A DNA stretch of 64,000 nucleotides from an uncultured Elusimicrobia bacterium (GTDB taxonomy: Bacteria; Elusimicrobiota; Elusimicrobia; Elusimicrobiales; Elusimicrobiaceae), in assembly GCA_945913025.1 (NCBI GenBank), contig CAMECJ010000006.1, positions 53,088 through 117,087 on the forward strand, read 5' to 3'. Each line of letters begins with the position of its first letter. Position 1 is the stretch's first letter. The notes under the pieces are model-generated. The model made no database searches and had not been told where the DNA came from. It saw nothing but the letters and a program-made list of their open reading frames with translations. A program made the position numbers and the translations under genes. Below, in pieces: positions 16,275 to 25,835 of the stretch.

Positions 16275-17525
16275 ATGGCAAAAACGAATCTTATTGCAGG
16301 TTTGGATATCGGCAGCGGCAAGATTACTTGCGTTGCCGCCGCACACGATTTTGAAACGAATACGTTAAAAGTAATGGCCGGGCGCAGTGTGCCGTGCCGC
16401 GGCTTAAAGGGCGGTATGGTGTCCGACATTCGGGAAACGTCCGCCGCCGTCACGCATGTGTTGGGCGGTATCGAGCGCGAATGCAACCAGGAAATCGGCA
16501 GCCTGTACGTGGGCGTGCGGGGCGCGCATTTGGAATCTTTTTCCAACCACGGTACGTATAACATTTCCCGCATGGATAAAGAAATTACCCAGGCCGATAT
16601 GGACCTTGCCATCGAAAACGCCAAAGCCATGCCGATTAAAAACGATAACGAAATTGTGGACGTTATTACCCAGGGTTATTCCATCGACAAGCAAAAAGGC
16701 ATTACCAACCCGGAAGGGATGGAAGGCTCGCTCTTGGAAGTGGACGTACACATTACCACGGGTTCTTCGACGCATCTTAACAATTTGGCCAAAGCCATCC
16801 AACGCCCCGGTTATAAAATCGACCGCATTTTTTACGGCCTGGTGCCGTTGGCCGACACCGTGCTGACGCAGGAAGAAAAAGAAATCGGAGCGATGATTCT
16901 CGACTTGGGAGGCGAGACGATGTCCGTCGGTATTTACATCGACGGAATTTTAAAGTTTTCGCGCGATATTCCCTACGGCTGCGATTTGATTACAAGCGAT
17001 TTGTCCCGCCTGTTGCACACCTCCCGCCAGAACGCCAAAGAAATCAAAGAAAAATACGGCGTGTCGTTTCCCACTTTTTTGGATGAAGAAGGCGAAATCC
17101 CCGTGCCGTCGTTGGACGGGCGAAGCACGCATAATATTAAAAAGAGCTATGTGCTTGACATTATTCAGCCCCGCGTGGAAGAACTCATCGAGCAGGTCGG
17201 CCGCGTGGTGGATACGTCCGGATATAAAAATTTTCCCGTGGTCGGTGTGGTAACGGGCGGCGGCTCGTTAATGCCGGGGATAACCGACCACTGCGTTAAT
17301 ATTCTGGGCCTTAAAGAAGTGCGCCGCGGCATCGTTCAGCGCGATTTAATTACCAGCGACGACGAATTTTTTGACCCCCGGTACAGCACCGCTATGGCGC
17401 TTGCCATTTACGCTTCCGGCAATTCGGCTTACGACGATTATTCCGGCGGTTCTTACGAAAAGGGTTCCTCCGTGTTCGGCAAGTTGGGCAAATGGTTTAA
17501 AGGCGTGGATATCTTCGGCGGTTGA
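16275..17525 (+). CDS. ftsA: Cell division actin homologue FtsA
   Basis: 416 aa from the ATG at 16275, 8 nt after AGGTGG. Intact actin-fold motifs: phosphate-1 GLDIGSGKI, phosphate-2 LDLGGETMS, and adenosine VTGGGSLMPG. The C-terminal amphipathic helix (SVFGKLGKWFKGV) fits the membrane-targeting sequence that tethers FtsZ. It is followed after 15 bp by ftsZ. Its degenerate paralog is at 2044. Confidence 0.97.
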   Translation: MAKTNLIAGLDIGSGKITCVAAAHDFETNTLKVMAGRSVPCRGLKGGMVSDIRETSAAVTHVLGGIERECNQEIGSLYVGVRGAHLESFSNHGTYNISRMDKEITQADMDLAIENAKAMPIKNDNEIVDVITQGYSIDKQKGITNPEGMEGSLLEVDVHITTGSSTHLNNLAKAIQRPGYKIDRIFYGLVPLADTVLTQEEKEIGAMILDLGGETMSVGIYIDGILKFSRDIPYGCDLITSDLSRLLHTSRQNAKEIKEKYGVSFPTFLDEEGEIPVPSLDGRSTHNIKKSYVLDIIQPRVEELIEQVGRVVDTSGYKNFPVVGVVTGGGSLMPGITDHCVNILGLKEVRRGIVQRDLITSDDEFFDPRYSTAMALAIYASGNSAYDDYSGGSYEKGSSVFGKLGKWFKGVDIFGG

Positions 17526-17540
17526 TAACGGAGAATACTC

Positions 17541-18680
17541 ATGAAAGATTTATTTATGCCGGCCGATTTGTTTGAGAGCAAAAAGGCCAAAATTAAAGTA
17601 ATCGGCGTGGGCGGAGGCGGCGGAAACGCCATCAACCATATGGTGGCCTCCGGACTTAAAGACGTGGATTTTATCGCCGTCAATACCGATGCGCAGGATC
17701 TGCGCCGCAACCAAGCCCCGTACCTCGTGCAGGTGGGGGAGAAAATTACCAAAGGGCTCGGCGTCGGAGGGGACCCGGAAAAAGGCAAACGCGCGGCCGA
17801 AGAATCCAAAGAAAAATTAAAACTCATCATCGGCCAGTGTGATTTGTTGTTTATTACCGCCGGAATGGGCGGCGGCACGGGCACGGGCGTGGCGCCGTAT
17901 TTGGCTAAGCTCGCCAAAGAAATTTACGGGGACGAACTCCTCGTCGTGGGCGTAGTGACGCGTCCTTTTAATTTTGAAGGTTACGTGCGCGAAAAACAAG
18001 CCGACCAGGGAATTAAAGAAATGCAGAAGTACGTTGACTCAATGATTATCGTGCCAAATGAAAAACTGTTTGCCCACGTGGACCCGAAAACCTCCTCCAA
18101 AGATGCGTTTAAAATGGTGGATGAGGTACTTCTGCAGGCGGTAAAAGGAATTTCAGAAGTGATTACCCAGCCCGGCGAAGTAAACATCGATTTTAACGAT
18201 ATCCGCAAAGTGATGTGTCATTCGCACAAATCGCTTATCGGCGTGGGGGAAGCCAGCGGCGCGGGCCGTCATCTGGCGGCGGTAAAAAAAGCAATTTTGT
18301 CGCCGCTGTTGGAAAATGCCGACATTCACGGCGCCAAAGGATTTATTGTGCATTTTTCGGCGGAGGAAAATTTGACGCTGTTGGAGCAGGGGGAAGTGAT
18401 GAACTTAATCCGCCAGTACGCCAGCAACGATTCAATTATTATGTTTGGGTATTCGTACGACTCCACGCTTGACGGAAAGATTAAAGTGACGGTCATCGCC
18501 ACGGGGTTCAGCGCGGAAAAGGCGAATGTTTTTCACTCCCGCCGGCCGCTCCCGTCTGACGCGCCGTTCGTCAAAAAGACGCCGGCGGAAGTGTTCGCTC
18601 CGTTTGATCCTATAGGTCCGGAGCCCGAAGATGCCATGCTGATTCCGGCGTATTTGCGCCGCAAAAAAAACAGAGTGTAA
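17541..18680 (+). CDS. ftsZ: Cell division tubulin homologue FtsZ
   Basis: 379 aa. GTP-binding signatures are complete: GGGGGNAINHM near the N-terminus, the tubulin motif GGGTGTG, and the T7 loop NIDFNDIRKVM. The C-terminal conserved peptide for FtsA binding is present (IPAYLRRKK at the very end). It polymerises into the division ring. Confidence 0.98.
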   Translation: MKDLFMPADLFESKKAKIKVIGVGGGGGNAINHMVASGLKDVDFIAVNTDAQDLRRNQAPYLVQVGEKITKGLGVGGDPEKGKRAAEESKEKLKLIIGQCDLLFITAGMGGGTGTGVAPYLAKLAKEIYGDELLVVGVVTRPFNFEGYVREKQADQGIKEMQKYVDSMIIVPNEKLFAHVDPKTSSKDAFKMVDEVLLQAVKGISEVITQPGEVNIDFNDIRKVMCHSHKSLIGVGEASGAGRHLAAVKKAILSPLLENADIHGAKGFIVHFSAEENLTLLEQGEVMNLIRQYASNDSIIMFGYSYDSTLDGKIKVTVIATGFSAEKANVFHSRRPLPSDAPFVKKTPAEVFAPFDPIGPEPEDAMLIPAYLRRKKNRV

Positions 18681-18698
18681 GCCAATACAGGAGAGATT

Positions 18699-19787
18699 AT
18701 GGCGATAGGACTTCAAAGTTTATTAAGAACGGTAGTGGATAACAAAGCCAGCGGATTGCAAATCCGCGGCAACTCGAACGCCTATGTGCGTTTGCACGGG
18801 CAGATGAAGCCCATTGACGACAGTTTTATTCCCAACGACGAAGTTAAAAAAATGGCTTATGCGTGTATGGGCGAGCGCGAACGCAAAATGTTTGAGCAGT
18901 ACAGCTCGGTGGACTTTTCGCTCGACGCCAAATCGTACGGGCGCTTCCGTTTTAATGTATTCCGCCAAATGGGCAAATTTTGTATGGCGGTACGCCATAT
19001 TCCGCTTAAAATTCCCAGCTTTGAGGAGTTTCACCTTCCGGGCGATATTTTGCGTAAAATGTCCGAAAGCCGCCGCGGCCTTATTTTAGTGACGGGGATG
19101 ACCGGTTCGGGTAAAACGTCCACGCTGGCCGCGATGGTTGACCACATCAACAAAACGCGTACGGGACATATTATGACCATTGAGGATCCGGTCGAATTTA
19201 TCCATCCGGATAACCGTTGTATCGTCAGCCAGCTTGAACTGGGCATAGATACGCCTTCGTATGCGCATGCGCTGCGCGCTGCTATGCGTCAGGATCCGGA
19301 TGTAATTTTAATTGGCGAGCTGCGCGATCCCGAAGTAATGCGCGCCGCCATCAGTGCGGCGGAAACGGGGCAGCTCGTGTTGGGCACGATGCACACCGTC
19401 AACGTTACGCAGACGCTTTCGCGTTTGGTGGATGCTTTTCCGGTTGAACAGCACCATCAAGTACGTTTACAGCTTGCCGATTTGATCCGCGGGATTGTCT
19501 GCCAACGTTTGCTGCCGACGATTTCTCCCGGAATGCGTCCCGCGCTTGAAATTCTTGTTTCCACGCCGCAGGTGCGCAAACTGATTTTGGAAAATAAGCC
19601 GAGCGATTTGCAAAAAGCGATGCAAATGGGAGAATTTTACGGGATGAATACCTTTGACCAATCTCTTGCACAATTGTACAAGGAAGGCGCAATTGATTTG
19701 GAAACCGCCCAAAACTCCGCCACCAGTCCGGATGCGATTATGCTCGCGGTCCGCGGCGTGACCGACAGTATGGACGCGGTGGTATAG
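18699..19787 (+). CDS. pilT: Type IV pilus retraction ATPase PilT
   Basis: 362 aa, the usual PilT length. Walker A GMTGSGKTST, Asp box region TIEDPVEF, Walker B with VILIGELRD and His box GTMHTVNVTQT are all visible. The hexameric ATPase depolymerises pili at the inner membrane, giving twitching motility. It lies directly behind ftsZ (18 bp), an unusual partner, and ahead of cmk. The pilins in the window are its likely substrates. Confidence 0.96.
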   Translation: MAIGLQSLLRTVVDNKASGLQIRGNSNAYVRLHGQMKPIDDSFIPNDEVKKMAYACMGERERKMFEQYSSVDFSLDAKSYGRFRFNVFRQMGKFCMAVRHIPLKIPSFEEFHLPGDILRKMSESRRGLILVTGMTGSGKTSTLAAMVDHINKTRTGHIMTIEDPVEFIHPDNRCIVSQLELGIDTPSYAHALRAAMRQDPDVILIGELRDPEVMRAAISAAETGQLVLGTMHTVNVTQTLSRLVDAFPVEQHHQVRLQLADLIRGIVCQRLLPTISPGMRPALEILVSTPQVRKLILENKPSDLQKAMQMGEFYGMNTFDQSLAQLYKEGAIDLETAQNSATSPDAIMLAVRGVTDSMDAVV

Positions 19788-19788
19788 T

Positions 19789-20469
19789 ATGCGCGCCAAC
19801 GGAATGTTAATTGCCATTGACGGTACCGCGGGAACGGGCAAATCGAGCGTCGGCAAAGCCGTCGCGGCTAAGTTAGGATACGGTTTTTTAAGCACAGGGG
19901 AAATGTACCGCGCGCTTGCTTACAAAGTGTTTGAAAAGAAGATTAGTCCCGAAGATCACGACGCCGTTTTGGCCGCCGCCCGCGCTCTGCGTTTTACGTT
20001 TGCGCGCCAACCTGACGCCACACTTAAAATGTTCGTAGACGGCGAATTTTTGGGTGCGAAGCTTCATCTGGAAGAGGTGGGAAGTGTCGCCAGCCGCGTG
20101 TCCACCAACGGCGAGGCCAGACGGGTGCTTACCGAAAAAATGCGCGAAGTGGGTATGGACGGCGGTATCGTAATGGAAGGACGCGACGTCGGGACCGTGG
20201 TGTTCCCTGACGCGGAAATGAAATTTTACCTGGACGCGTCCGCTGAAGAACGCGCCAAACGCCGTGTCAAACAGTTGCAGGAAGCGGGCAAAAAGGCCGA
20301 TTATGCCCAAATTTTGGACATGATAAAAGAACGTGACTACCGCGATTCCCACCGCGCCGCCAGCCCGTTAAAACCTGCGGACGATGCCGTAATTCTTGAT
20401 ACGTCCTCACTCAATATGCAGCAAGTTATCGAAGCAATTTTGGAGAAAGTCGAGCATCATGCTTCTTAA
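19789..20469 (+). CDS. cmk: Cytidylate kinase
   Basis: 226 aa. The P-loop DGTAGTGKSSV near the N-terminus, STGEMYRALA, GRDVGTVVFPDA and RDYRDSHR are characteristic. It phosphorylates CMP/dCMP. It starts 1 bp after pilT and overlaps plsC. The cmk-plsC-rpsA order is common in bacteria. Confidence 0.96.
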   Translation: MRANGMLIAIDGTAGTGKSSVGKAVAAKLGYGFLSTGEMYRALAYKVFEKKISPEDHDAVLAAARALRFTFARQPDATLKMFVDGEFLGAKLHLEEVGSVASRVSTNGEARRVLTEKMREVGMDGGIVMEGRDVGTVVFPDAEMKFYLDASAEERAKRRVKQLQEAGKKADYAQILDMIKERDYRDSHRAASPLKPADDAVILDTSSLNMQQVIEAILEKVEHHAS

Positions 20470-21052
20470 TTTGATAAAATTAATTGCAAGGGTTTATTTT
20501 CGAACCTTTTACGATTTTAAGGCGGAGGGGTTAGAAAATATCCCCACAACCGGCGCGCTTATTATAGCGGGGAATCATTTGTCCAACGCCGACCCGCCGG
20601 CCATCGGCAGTTTTGCCGGGCTGGTGCGCGATTCGCGTTTTGTGGCCAAAAAAGAGTTGTTTTCCGTGCCCGGCCTGGGGTGGTTTTTCCGCCGCAGCGG
20701 CTATATTCCGGTGGACCGCGCCCGCACGATTGGGGACTTTGGAGCCCTCAAAGAAGTGGTGCACGCGCTGGAACAGGGTCAAAGCGTGGTGATGTTTCCG
20801 GAAGGAACACGCAGTAAAAACGGCAAACCGCAAAAGCCCAAAAGCGGCATTGGTTTTTTGGTGTACAAAACGGGCGCGCCCGTTCTTCCGGTAAAAGTGG
20901 AAGGTACGTTCGGGTGGCCGTGGGTGCGCAAAATCCGCGTGAAGTTTGGTACGGTAATCCATTTGGAAAAAAATCCCGAATTGGAACCGAAAGCGCAGTA
21001 TAAACAATTTGCAAACGAAGTAATGGAAGCCATAAATTCAATTCATATCTAA
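20459..21052 (+). CDS. plsC: 1-acyl-sn-glycerol-3-phosphate acyltransferase
   Basis: 197 aa from the ATG at 20459, inside the 3' end of cmk; the longer ORF-track start is rejected. It has the acyltransferase HX4D motif as NHLSNADPP and the glycerophosphate-binding FPEGTRSKNG. It acylates lysophosphatidic acid at the membrane. Downstream rpsA-like gene follows after 49 bp. Confidence 0.94.
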   Translation: MLLNLIKLIARVYFRTFYDFKAEGLENIPTTGALIIAGNHLSNADPPAIGSFAGLVRDSRFVAKKELFSVPGLGWFFRRSGYIPVDRARTIGDFGALKEVVHALEQGQSVVMFPEGTRSKNGKPQKPKSGIGFLVYKTGAPVLPVKVEGTFGWPWVRKIRVKFGTVIHLEKNPELEPKAQYKQFANEVMEAINSIHI

Positions 21053-21101
21053 CGGAGGTCAACGCAGATTTTCCCGCAGGGAGAACCTGTAATAAGGACT
21101 T

Positions 21102-22292
21102 ATGACGACAAACGAAGAAATTAAACAAACCGAAGAAACAATTAACGAACAAGAAATGACGATGGACCAGTTAATTGCGCAGCAAGAGTCTTTATCGGAG
21201 AAGTTGTACAAAAGAGAAATTGTAGACGTACCCGTTGTACAGATTAACCAAGATTATATTTTAGTGGATACCGGCGCGAAAAAAGAAGGTGCTATCGCCG
21301 TGTCCGAATTTGAAGGCAAGCCGCTTCCCGCGGTGGGGGATACCGTGTCCGCCGTTTTGGTAAAACGCGGTTCCGACGAAAGACCTTCCATTTTATCCCA
21401 TAAAAAAGCATTGGAATTTTTAGGTTGGGATATCTGCAAAAAAGCTTACGAAGACAAAGAGCGCGTCAAAGGCACGATTGTACAGTGCGTCAAAGGCGGG
21501 TATATTGTAGAAGTGTTCGGCGTAAACGGTTTTATGCCTTTATCCTTGTCCGAACTGCATACCGCTTACAAACACTATTTGCCCGTGGGCGCGAAAATCA
21601 AAGCGCAAATCGTTGAATTTTCCAAAGAAAAACAGAAACTCATTATTTCCCGTAAACAAGTGTTGGAAGAGGATGAAGCCGTCCGCCGCGAGCAGGTGTT
21701 GGGCGAAATTAAAGAAGGCGACGTGCTGCGCGTGGTCGTATCCAAAGTGGACAAAGAAAAATTGTTCCTGCGTTTCCACGGCATTGAAGGCGTGGTAACG
21801 TTGGAAAACATCGCGTGGAAAGAACCCGAAACCGCTATTGCCAACTTCCGCCGCGGCCAGCGCCTGAAAGCCAAATTGTTGCGCTTGGACAAAGAAACCC
21901 CGTGCTTGGAATTTGGTTTGAAACAGCTCTTCTTAAACCCCGCCGATGCGTTGAAACGCCGCTATCCGTACAAAAGCTCCGTTAAAGCGGTCATCACGAA
22001 AGTGGACGCTGAGAACGGCGTGGAGTGTACGATTGGCAAAAACAACACCAAAGGCTTCATCAGCCCGTTTGAAATGGGGCGCGATTTTGCCGCCAAAGAA
22101 GGCGAAACCATTACTGCGTTGGTGGTGGGCGTCAATCCGGAAACCTTTACGGTCAACCTGTCCGTCAAGAAATACGACCAGGCGCAGAACCGCAAAGTGG
22201 TTGCCCAGTACTTGAAACAGGCTCCGCGCCCGACCTTGGGCCAGCTGTTGCAAGATTCTTTCAAAACGGAAGAAGAAGAGGCCAACAACTAA
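21102..22292 (+). CDS. rpsA: Ribosomal protein S1-like, four S1 domains
   Basis: 396 aa with an acidic Glu-rich N-terminus and four S1 RNA-binding domains (roughly residues 40-105, 120-185, 205-270 and 285-350; for example VKGTIVQCVKGGYIVEVFGVNGFMPLS). E. coli S1 has six domains, so this is a shorter form. S1 helps load structured mRNAs, which is of interest because several genes here look leaderless. AAGGA precedes the ATG. A terminator follows. Confidence 0.92.
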   Translation: MTTNEEIKQTEETINEQEMTMDQLIAQQESLSEKLYKREIVDVPVVQINQDYILVDTGAKKEGAIAVSEFEGKPLPAVGDTVSAVLVKRGSDERPSILSHKKALEFLGWDICKKAYEDKERVKGTIVQCVKGGYIVEVFGVNGFMPLSLSELHTAYKHYLPVGAKIKAQIVEFSKEKQKLIISRKQVLEEDEAVRREQVLGEIKEGDVLRVVVSKVDKEKLFLRFHGIEGVVTLENIAWKEPETAIANFRRGQRLKAKLLRLDKETPCLEFGLKQLFLNPADALKRRYPYKSSVKAVITKVDAENGVECTIGKNNTKGFISPFEMGRDFAAKEGETITALVVGVNPETFTVNLSVKKYDQAQNRKVVAQYLKQAPRPTLGQLLQDSFKTEEEEANN

Positions 22293-22315
22293 GTTAGAAT
22301 GAATTGAAAGATGTA

Positions 22316-22347
22316 ATAAAAACCCTCCTGCATAGCAGGGGGGTTTC
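22316..22347 (+). terminator. Terminator after rpsA
   Basis: AAACCCTCCTGC and GCAGGGGGGTTT form a 12-bp stem with one G-U pair and a 3-nt loop. Confidence 0.88.
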
Positions 22348-22492
22348 TTATGTAGGCCACTCCCCGGCTTTACCAGCTTTCTGCAAATGCAGTCTCAACC
22401 GCTTCTCTCTTGTGTATTCCTTCCTTCTCAGGTCATTTTGAAATTTTTTGTTCAGAATCTGCCGCTTTTTTACGGACACTGCTTTAACGCCG

Positions 22493-22523
22493 GAGATCCC
22501 GCGCAGAAACACCACGGGATGAC
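22493..22523 (-). repeat. 31-bp palindromic repeat, copy B
   Basis: GAGATCCCG ... CGGGATGAC, reverse orientation relative to copy A and also exactly 31 nt. The 324-bp gap between rpsA and queH otherwise holds only the terminator and the queH promoter. Confidence 0.7.
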
Positions 22524-22604
22524 TGTAATAGCCCCGGCCAGTATAGAGAACTCTCGCAGGGAATACTCCCTGACGTCACGTGCCATGGACTCGCGCGGAT
22601 TTTG

Positions 22605-22619
22605 TAAAATATAAATATG
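22605..22619 (+). promoter_or_regulatory. Leaderless promoter of queH
   Basis: TAAAAT, then 6 nt, then ATG. Confidence 0.55.
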
Positions 22620-23186
22620 TCCGGAGTAAAATTACTTGTGCTTTCCTGCTGTGCGCCGTGTTCGTGCGCCGTCATCAAAAAATTGGCGGACGACGGCGTA
22701 GACTCCACCGTTTTATTTTACAATCCCAACATTTATCCGTCGGCGGAGTACGAAAAACGGCGCGACGAGCAGCGCCGCGTGTGCGAAGCTTTCGGCTTAA
22801 AATTCGCAGAGCTGCCTTACGAACCGGAAGTGTGGGATAAGGCCGTGCAAGGTCTTGAAAATGAACCGGAACGCGGCAAACGCTGTTCGGAATGTTTTTA
22901 TATGCGTCTTAAAAAAGCGCAGCAGTACGCTCTTGAGCATAAGTTTGACGCGTTGACCTCTGTCCTGGGGGTATCGCGTTATAAAGACTTGGCACAGGTA
23001 AACGAAGCCGCGCGCCGCGCGTGGCAGGAAAGCGTCAAGCCGTATTGGCCTGCCAACTGGCGCAAAGGGGGGCTGGAAGAGCTGCGCCGTGCGCTTGTCA
23101 AAGAATTAGGCCTTTATGCCCAAACATATTGCGGCTGTAAATACAGTTTGGCCGCGTCTTTGGCGAAAAAGAAAGAAAATAAATAA
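22617..23186 (+). CDS. queH: Epoxyqueuosine reductase QueH
   Basis: 189 aa of the QueH (former DUF208) type. The metal/cluster cysteines are visible as LSCCAPCSC at the N-terminus, CSECFYMRL in the middle and YCGCKYS near the C-terminus. It carries out the last step of queuosine synthesis in tRNA, replacing QueG. queD and queE are in a separate operon at 29-30 kb. Predicted leaderless. Confidence 0.93.
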   Translation: MSGVKLLVLSCCAPCSCAVIKKLADDGVDSTVLFYNPNIYPSAEYEKRRDEQRRVCEAFGLKFAELPYEPEVWDKAVQGLENEPERGKRCSECFYMRLKKAQQYALEHKFDALTSVLGVSRYKDLAQVNEAARRAWQESVKPYWPANWRKGGLEELRRALVKELGLYAQTYCGCKYSLAASLAKKKENK

Positions 23187-23254
23187 AAAAACCAGCTGGC
23201 GGATTTGATGATGATTCATTATAATGATAGTGCCAAAAGCGGAACGGGGGCGTT

Positions 23255-25516
23255 ATGAAGAAATGGGGCAGACGCGCCGTATATGGAATAACGGCGTTTT
23301 TTATTTTGTTGGTATTATTTGATTTATCTTTGCGGTGGGTGTCGTCCTCGGTTTGGGTGCGCCGCCGGGTAGCGGCGAAACTGTCCGAATCCCTGCAGCG
23401 CGAGGTACGGCTTGAAAAAATATCCGCCAGTTTGATCGGCATAAAAATCAACGGATTGGCGGTGTCAGAAGCGGGCGGTTTTAAAGAGGGCACTTTTGCG
23501 GGCGTGGATCGGCTTCGTCTGCGCGTTTCGTGGTATCATTTGCTGCATAAACACGTTAAAGTGCACTCGCTGGCCGTAAACGGCGTTTACGTGCAAGTTA
23601 TCAGAAATTCGGACGGCGGATTTAATTTTGATTCCTTAACTGCCTCTCCTGCAGATCCGGACGCATCTTCCCCGGGCCTGCCGGTGCGTATTACGGCAAA
23701 TCGGGTGGATTTGCGTAACGTCAATTTTGCCTATTTACAGGAGCCGGAATTTTCCGTACGGGTGCATAAGGCTTCTTTTTCGGCGCACGGGGTGGGTATA
23801 GACCGCTTGTTTGAAGTCCGTTTAAACGCAACGGGCGAGTACCGCTCCGGTCCTGTGTCTGCATTATTTCCGGTTGGGTTGGAAGCGCGCGTTCATTTGG
23901 GCGAAATGAATTGGCAAAATGCTTATGTCCAGTTGGGGGCGCTTTCGGTCCGCGCTAATGATGCTGTTTTAAACGTGCAAGGTTCCGCGCACGATTTTAC
24001 GCGCCCGCAGGCGGAAGTTTCGGCTGATTTGCGGCGCTTATCTTCTGCGTCGTTAAAGCCTTTTATGGCAGAGTTACCCGCTTTTTTTGTGCCGCAGATT
24101 CATTTCTCTGCGGCAGCATCTTTCGATTTACCGGCCCAAAAAGCGGAAATTTCCTCATTCGGATTCTCTATGGCGGGGTTGCAGGCGGGCGGCGGCGTGA
24201 CGGCTGATTTTGCCCAAACACCGCTTTATAACGCGCGGTTGATGTTCCAGGCGGATTTGGCGAAACTGGCCTCTCTCGCGCCGGAACTGATGAAGCCGTA
24301 TGCGTTGGGCGGCGGGGTAAGCGGAACGGCGGAGGTGTCTAACGAGCGGCTTTCGGCCGAGGTGTCCTTGTCAGACGCGGAAGGCGTTTTCCCGTATGCG
24401 GGCGCATTTAAGGGGTTAAATGCGTCGCTCACCGCAAGCGAATCCGGCGATTTGAAAACGGGCGTCGTAAACGGCAAATTCGCGGGGGATTTAAACGGCG
24501 CGCCTTTCTTGATGGATTTTCGCGTTATGCAGACGCTTGAAAAAATCGCCGCCGTGTTGAATGCGTCGGCCAAACGCATTGCGCTGCCGCCTATGCCCGA
24601 CTCCGAAGCCAAAGAGCCGGAACCAGATTTTGTAGCGGATACGCATATTGAACCGGTGGTCAAAACGAAGTGGAACCTGCCGCCAGCAGCAGTATTGGCG
24701 GACGTGCGGATTGATTCGCTGGACGCGCCGTTTTTCTATGGAACGGATATTGTGTTTAAAACGGATTTAGAGGGGCTTACGCCGGATTTAAAACGGACGC
24801 AGGGCAGTTTAAGTTTACGTACCGGAAACGGCGAAATCCGCGATCTGTACCGTTTGACAAACGCCAGTCCGGTAACAAAGGTGCTGTTTTTGTCGCTCAA
24901 CGTGGTGGGAAAAGTGTTCAATTCGCTGGATGTATTTTCCGTGTTAAACGGATGGGTCGGCGCAGATGACTCTGCCGATCAGGATGCTCAAACCGCGGCG
25001 GAAAAAGTAATCAAAGTGGTAGAAGGGCCGGACGGAGAACCGGTGCAGATTATGGTGCCGTATTCCTCGCGCAAAATGGACGGGCGGATGAAATTTGACC
25101 AGTTTGATACAAGTATTTACTTCAAGTCCGGTGTGGCTGATATGAAAGAAGGGACATTTGTGTCGGACACGGTGTCTTTTACGCTTTCGGGGCAGACGGA
25201 TTTTAAAACGGAGAAAGTGAATATGAGTGTGCAGGCGGCCCCGGGCAAGCATTATGTGGACGGGATTATGCCGCTTAAACTTAACATTGGCGGGACGGTG
25301 TCTAACCCCTCGGGGAGTATGAGCGTATTGGGGTCCGTATCGTCGCTTGTAACGCAGGGGGTGGCGAATAATTTTGCGTCCAATGCGGTCAAAAAAAGCG
25401 TGGGCGGTATTTTTGGATTATTCAAAAGTAAGTCCCCGCAGGCGCAAGCGGATAATAAAGCGGAACAAGAACTGTTGACCGCGCCGCAAGACTCCGCAGA
25501 TATTTCGCAGAAATAA
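23255..25516 (+). CDS. AsmA-family envelope protein
   Basis: 753 aa with one N-terminal membrane anchor (residues ~8-28) followed directly by the AsmA-type segment VWVRRRVAAKLSESLQREV.. and long beta-rich repeats, ending in a C-terminal AsmA_2-like part (GTVSNPSGSMS). AsmA-like proteins bridge the inner and outer membranes and are implicated in phospholipid transport. This supports a diderm envelope. A TATAAT lies ~30 bp upstream and a terminator downstream. Confidence 0.87.
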   Translation: MKKWGRRAVYGITAFFILLVLFDLSLRWVSSSVWVRRRVAAKLSESLQREVRLEKISASLIGIKINGLAVSEAGGFKEGTFAGVDRLRLRVSWYHLLHKHVKVHSLAVNGVYVQVIRNSDGGFNFDSLTASPADPDASSPGLPVRITANRVDLRNVNFAYLQEPEFSVRVHKASFSAHGVGIDRLFEVRLNATGEYRSGPVSALFPVGLEARVHLGEMNWQNAYVQLGALSVRANDAVLNVQGSAHDFTRPQAEVSADLRRLSSASLKPFMAELPAFFVPQIHFSAAASFDLPAQKAEISSFGFSMAGLQAGGGVTADFAQTPLYNARLMFQADLAKLASLAPELMKPYALGGGVSGTAEVSNERLSAEVSLSDAEGVFPYAGAFKGLNASLTASESGDLKTGVVNGKFAGDLNGAPFLMDFRVMQTLEKIAAVLNASAKRIALPPMPDSEAKEPEPDFVADTHIEPVVKTKWNLPPAAVLADVRIDSLDAPFFYGTDIVFKTDLEGLTPDLKRTQGSLSLRTGNGEIRDLYRLTNASPVTKVLFLSLNVVGKVFNSLDVFSVLNGWVGADDSADQDAQTAAEKVIKVVEGPDGEPVQIMVPYSSRKMDGRMKFDQFDTSIYFKSGVADMKEGTFVSDTVSFTLSGQTDFKTEKVNMSVQAAPGKHYVDGIMPLKLNIGGTVSNPSGSMSVLGSVSSLVTQGVANNFASNAVKKSVGGIFGLFKSKSPQAQADNKAEQELLTAPQDSADISQK

Positions 25517-25542
25517 GCCGTTAGAAAAATGGTTTGATATCG

Positions 25543-25578
25543 TATCCGCTCCGGCGTAGTTTGTCGGGGCGGATTTTT
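25543..25578 (+). terminator. Terminator after the AsmA-like gene
   Basis: ATCCGCTCCGGC and GTCGGGGCGGAT form a stem with one mismatch and one G-U, followed by T5. Confidence 0.75.
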
Positions 25579-25633
25579 GCGGAGTAAGTTGCAAAGGATT
25601 ATTTTATTCGTTGTCATTCCCGAAGGCTATTCC

Positions 25634-25690
25634 TTCGCGTCGTTTCTAAAATAGATTGGCTCCAGTAGTCCGGGGAGCGCCGACAAGGGG
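25634..25690 (+). repeat. Conserved block upstream of pilin promoter (copy 1)
   Basis: CGTCGTTTCTAAAATAG, TGGCTCCAGTAGTC and GAGCGC recur with about three quarters identity at 57637-57695, in each case ahead of a T12 pilin promoter. Possibly a regulatory region copied along with the pilin cassette. Confidence 0.6.
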
Positions 25691-25706
25691 GCCCAGGCGC
25701 AGGGTC

Positions 25707-25734
25707 TTGACCCGTTTTTTTTTTTTGATAACAT
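25707..25734 (+). promoter_or_regulatory. Pilin promoter with T12 spacer (copy 3)
   Basis: TTGACC (25707-25712), 16-bp spacer with G and twelve T (25715-25726), then TAACAT (25729-25734). Confidence 0.7.
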
Positions 25735-25737
25735 AAG

Positions 25738-25768
25738 GTCATTCCGTAAGGTGGTTATACGGGATCTG
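25738..25768 (+). repeat. 31-bp palindromic repeat, copy C
   Basis: GTCATTCCGT ... TACGGGATCTG, placed 3 bp after the -10 box exactly as copy A at 8207. Confidence 0.72.
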
Positions 25769-25835
25769 TAGTTATAAACGGCAGATTCCGTGTTACACCC
25801 TCACGGAATGACGGCGTATAAGGAGATATTGTTCT

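Noticed and set aside
22387-22614. 75-aa ORF in the rpsA-queH gap
   Set aside because: Crosses a palindromic repeat and the queH promoter; no ribosome binding site or family likeness.
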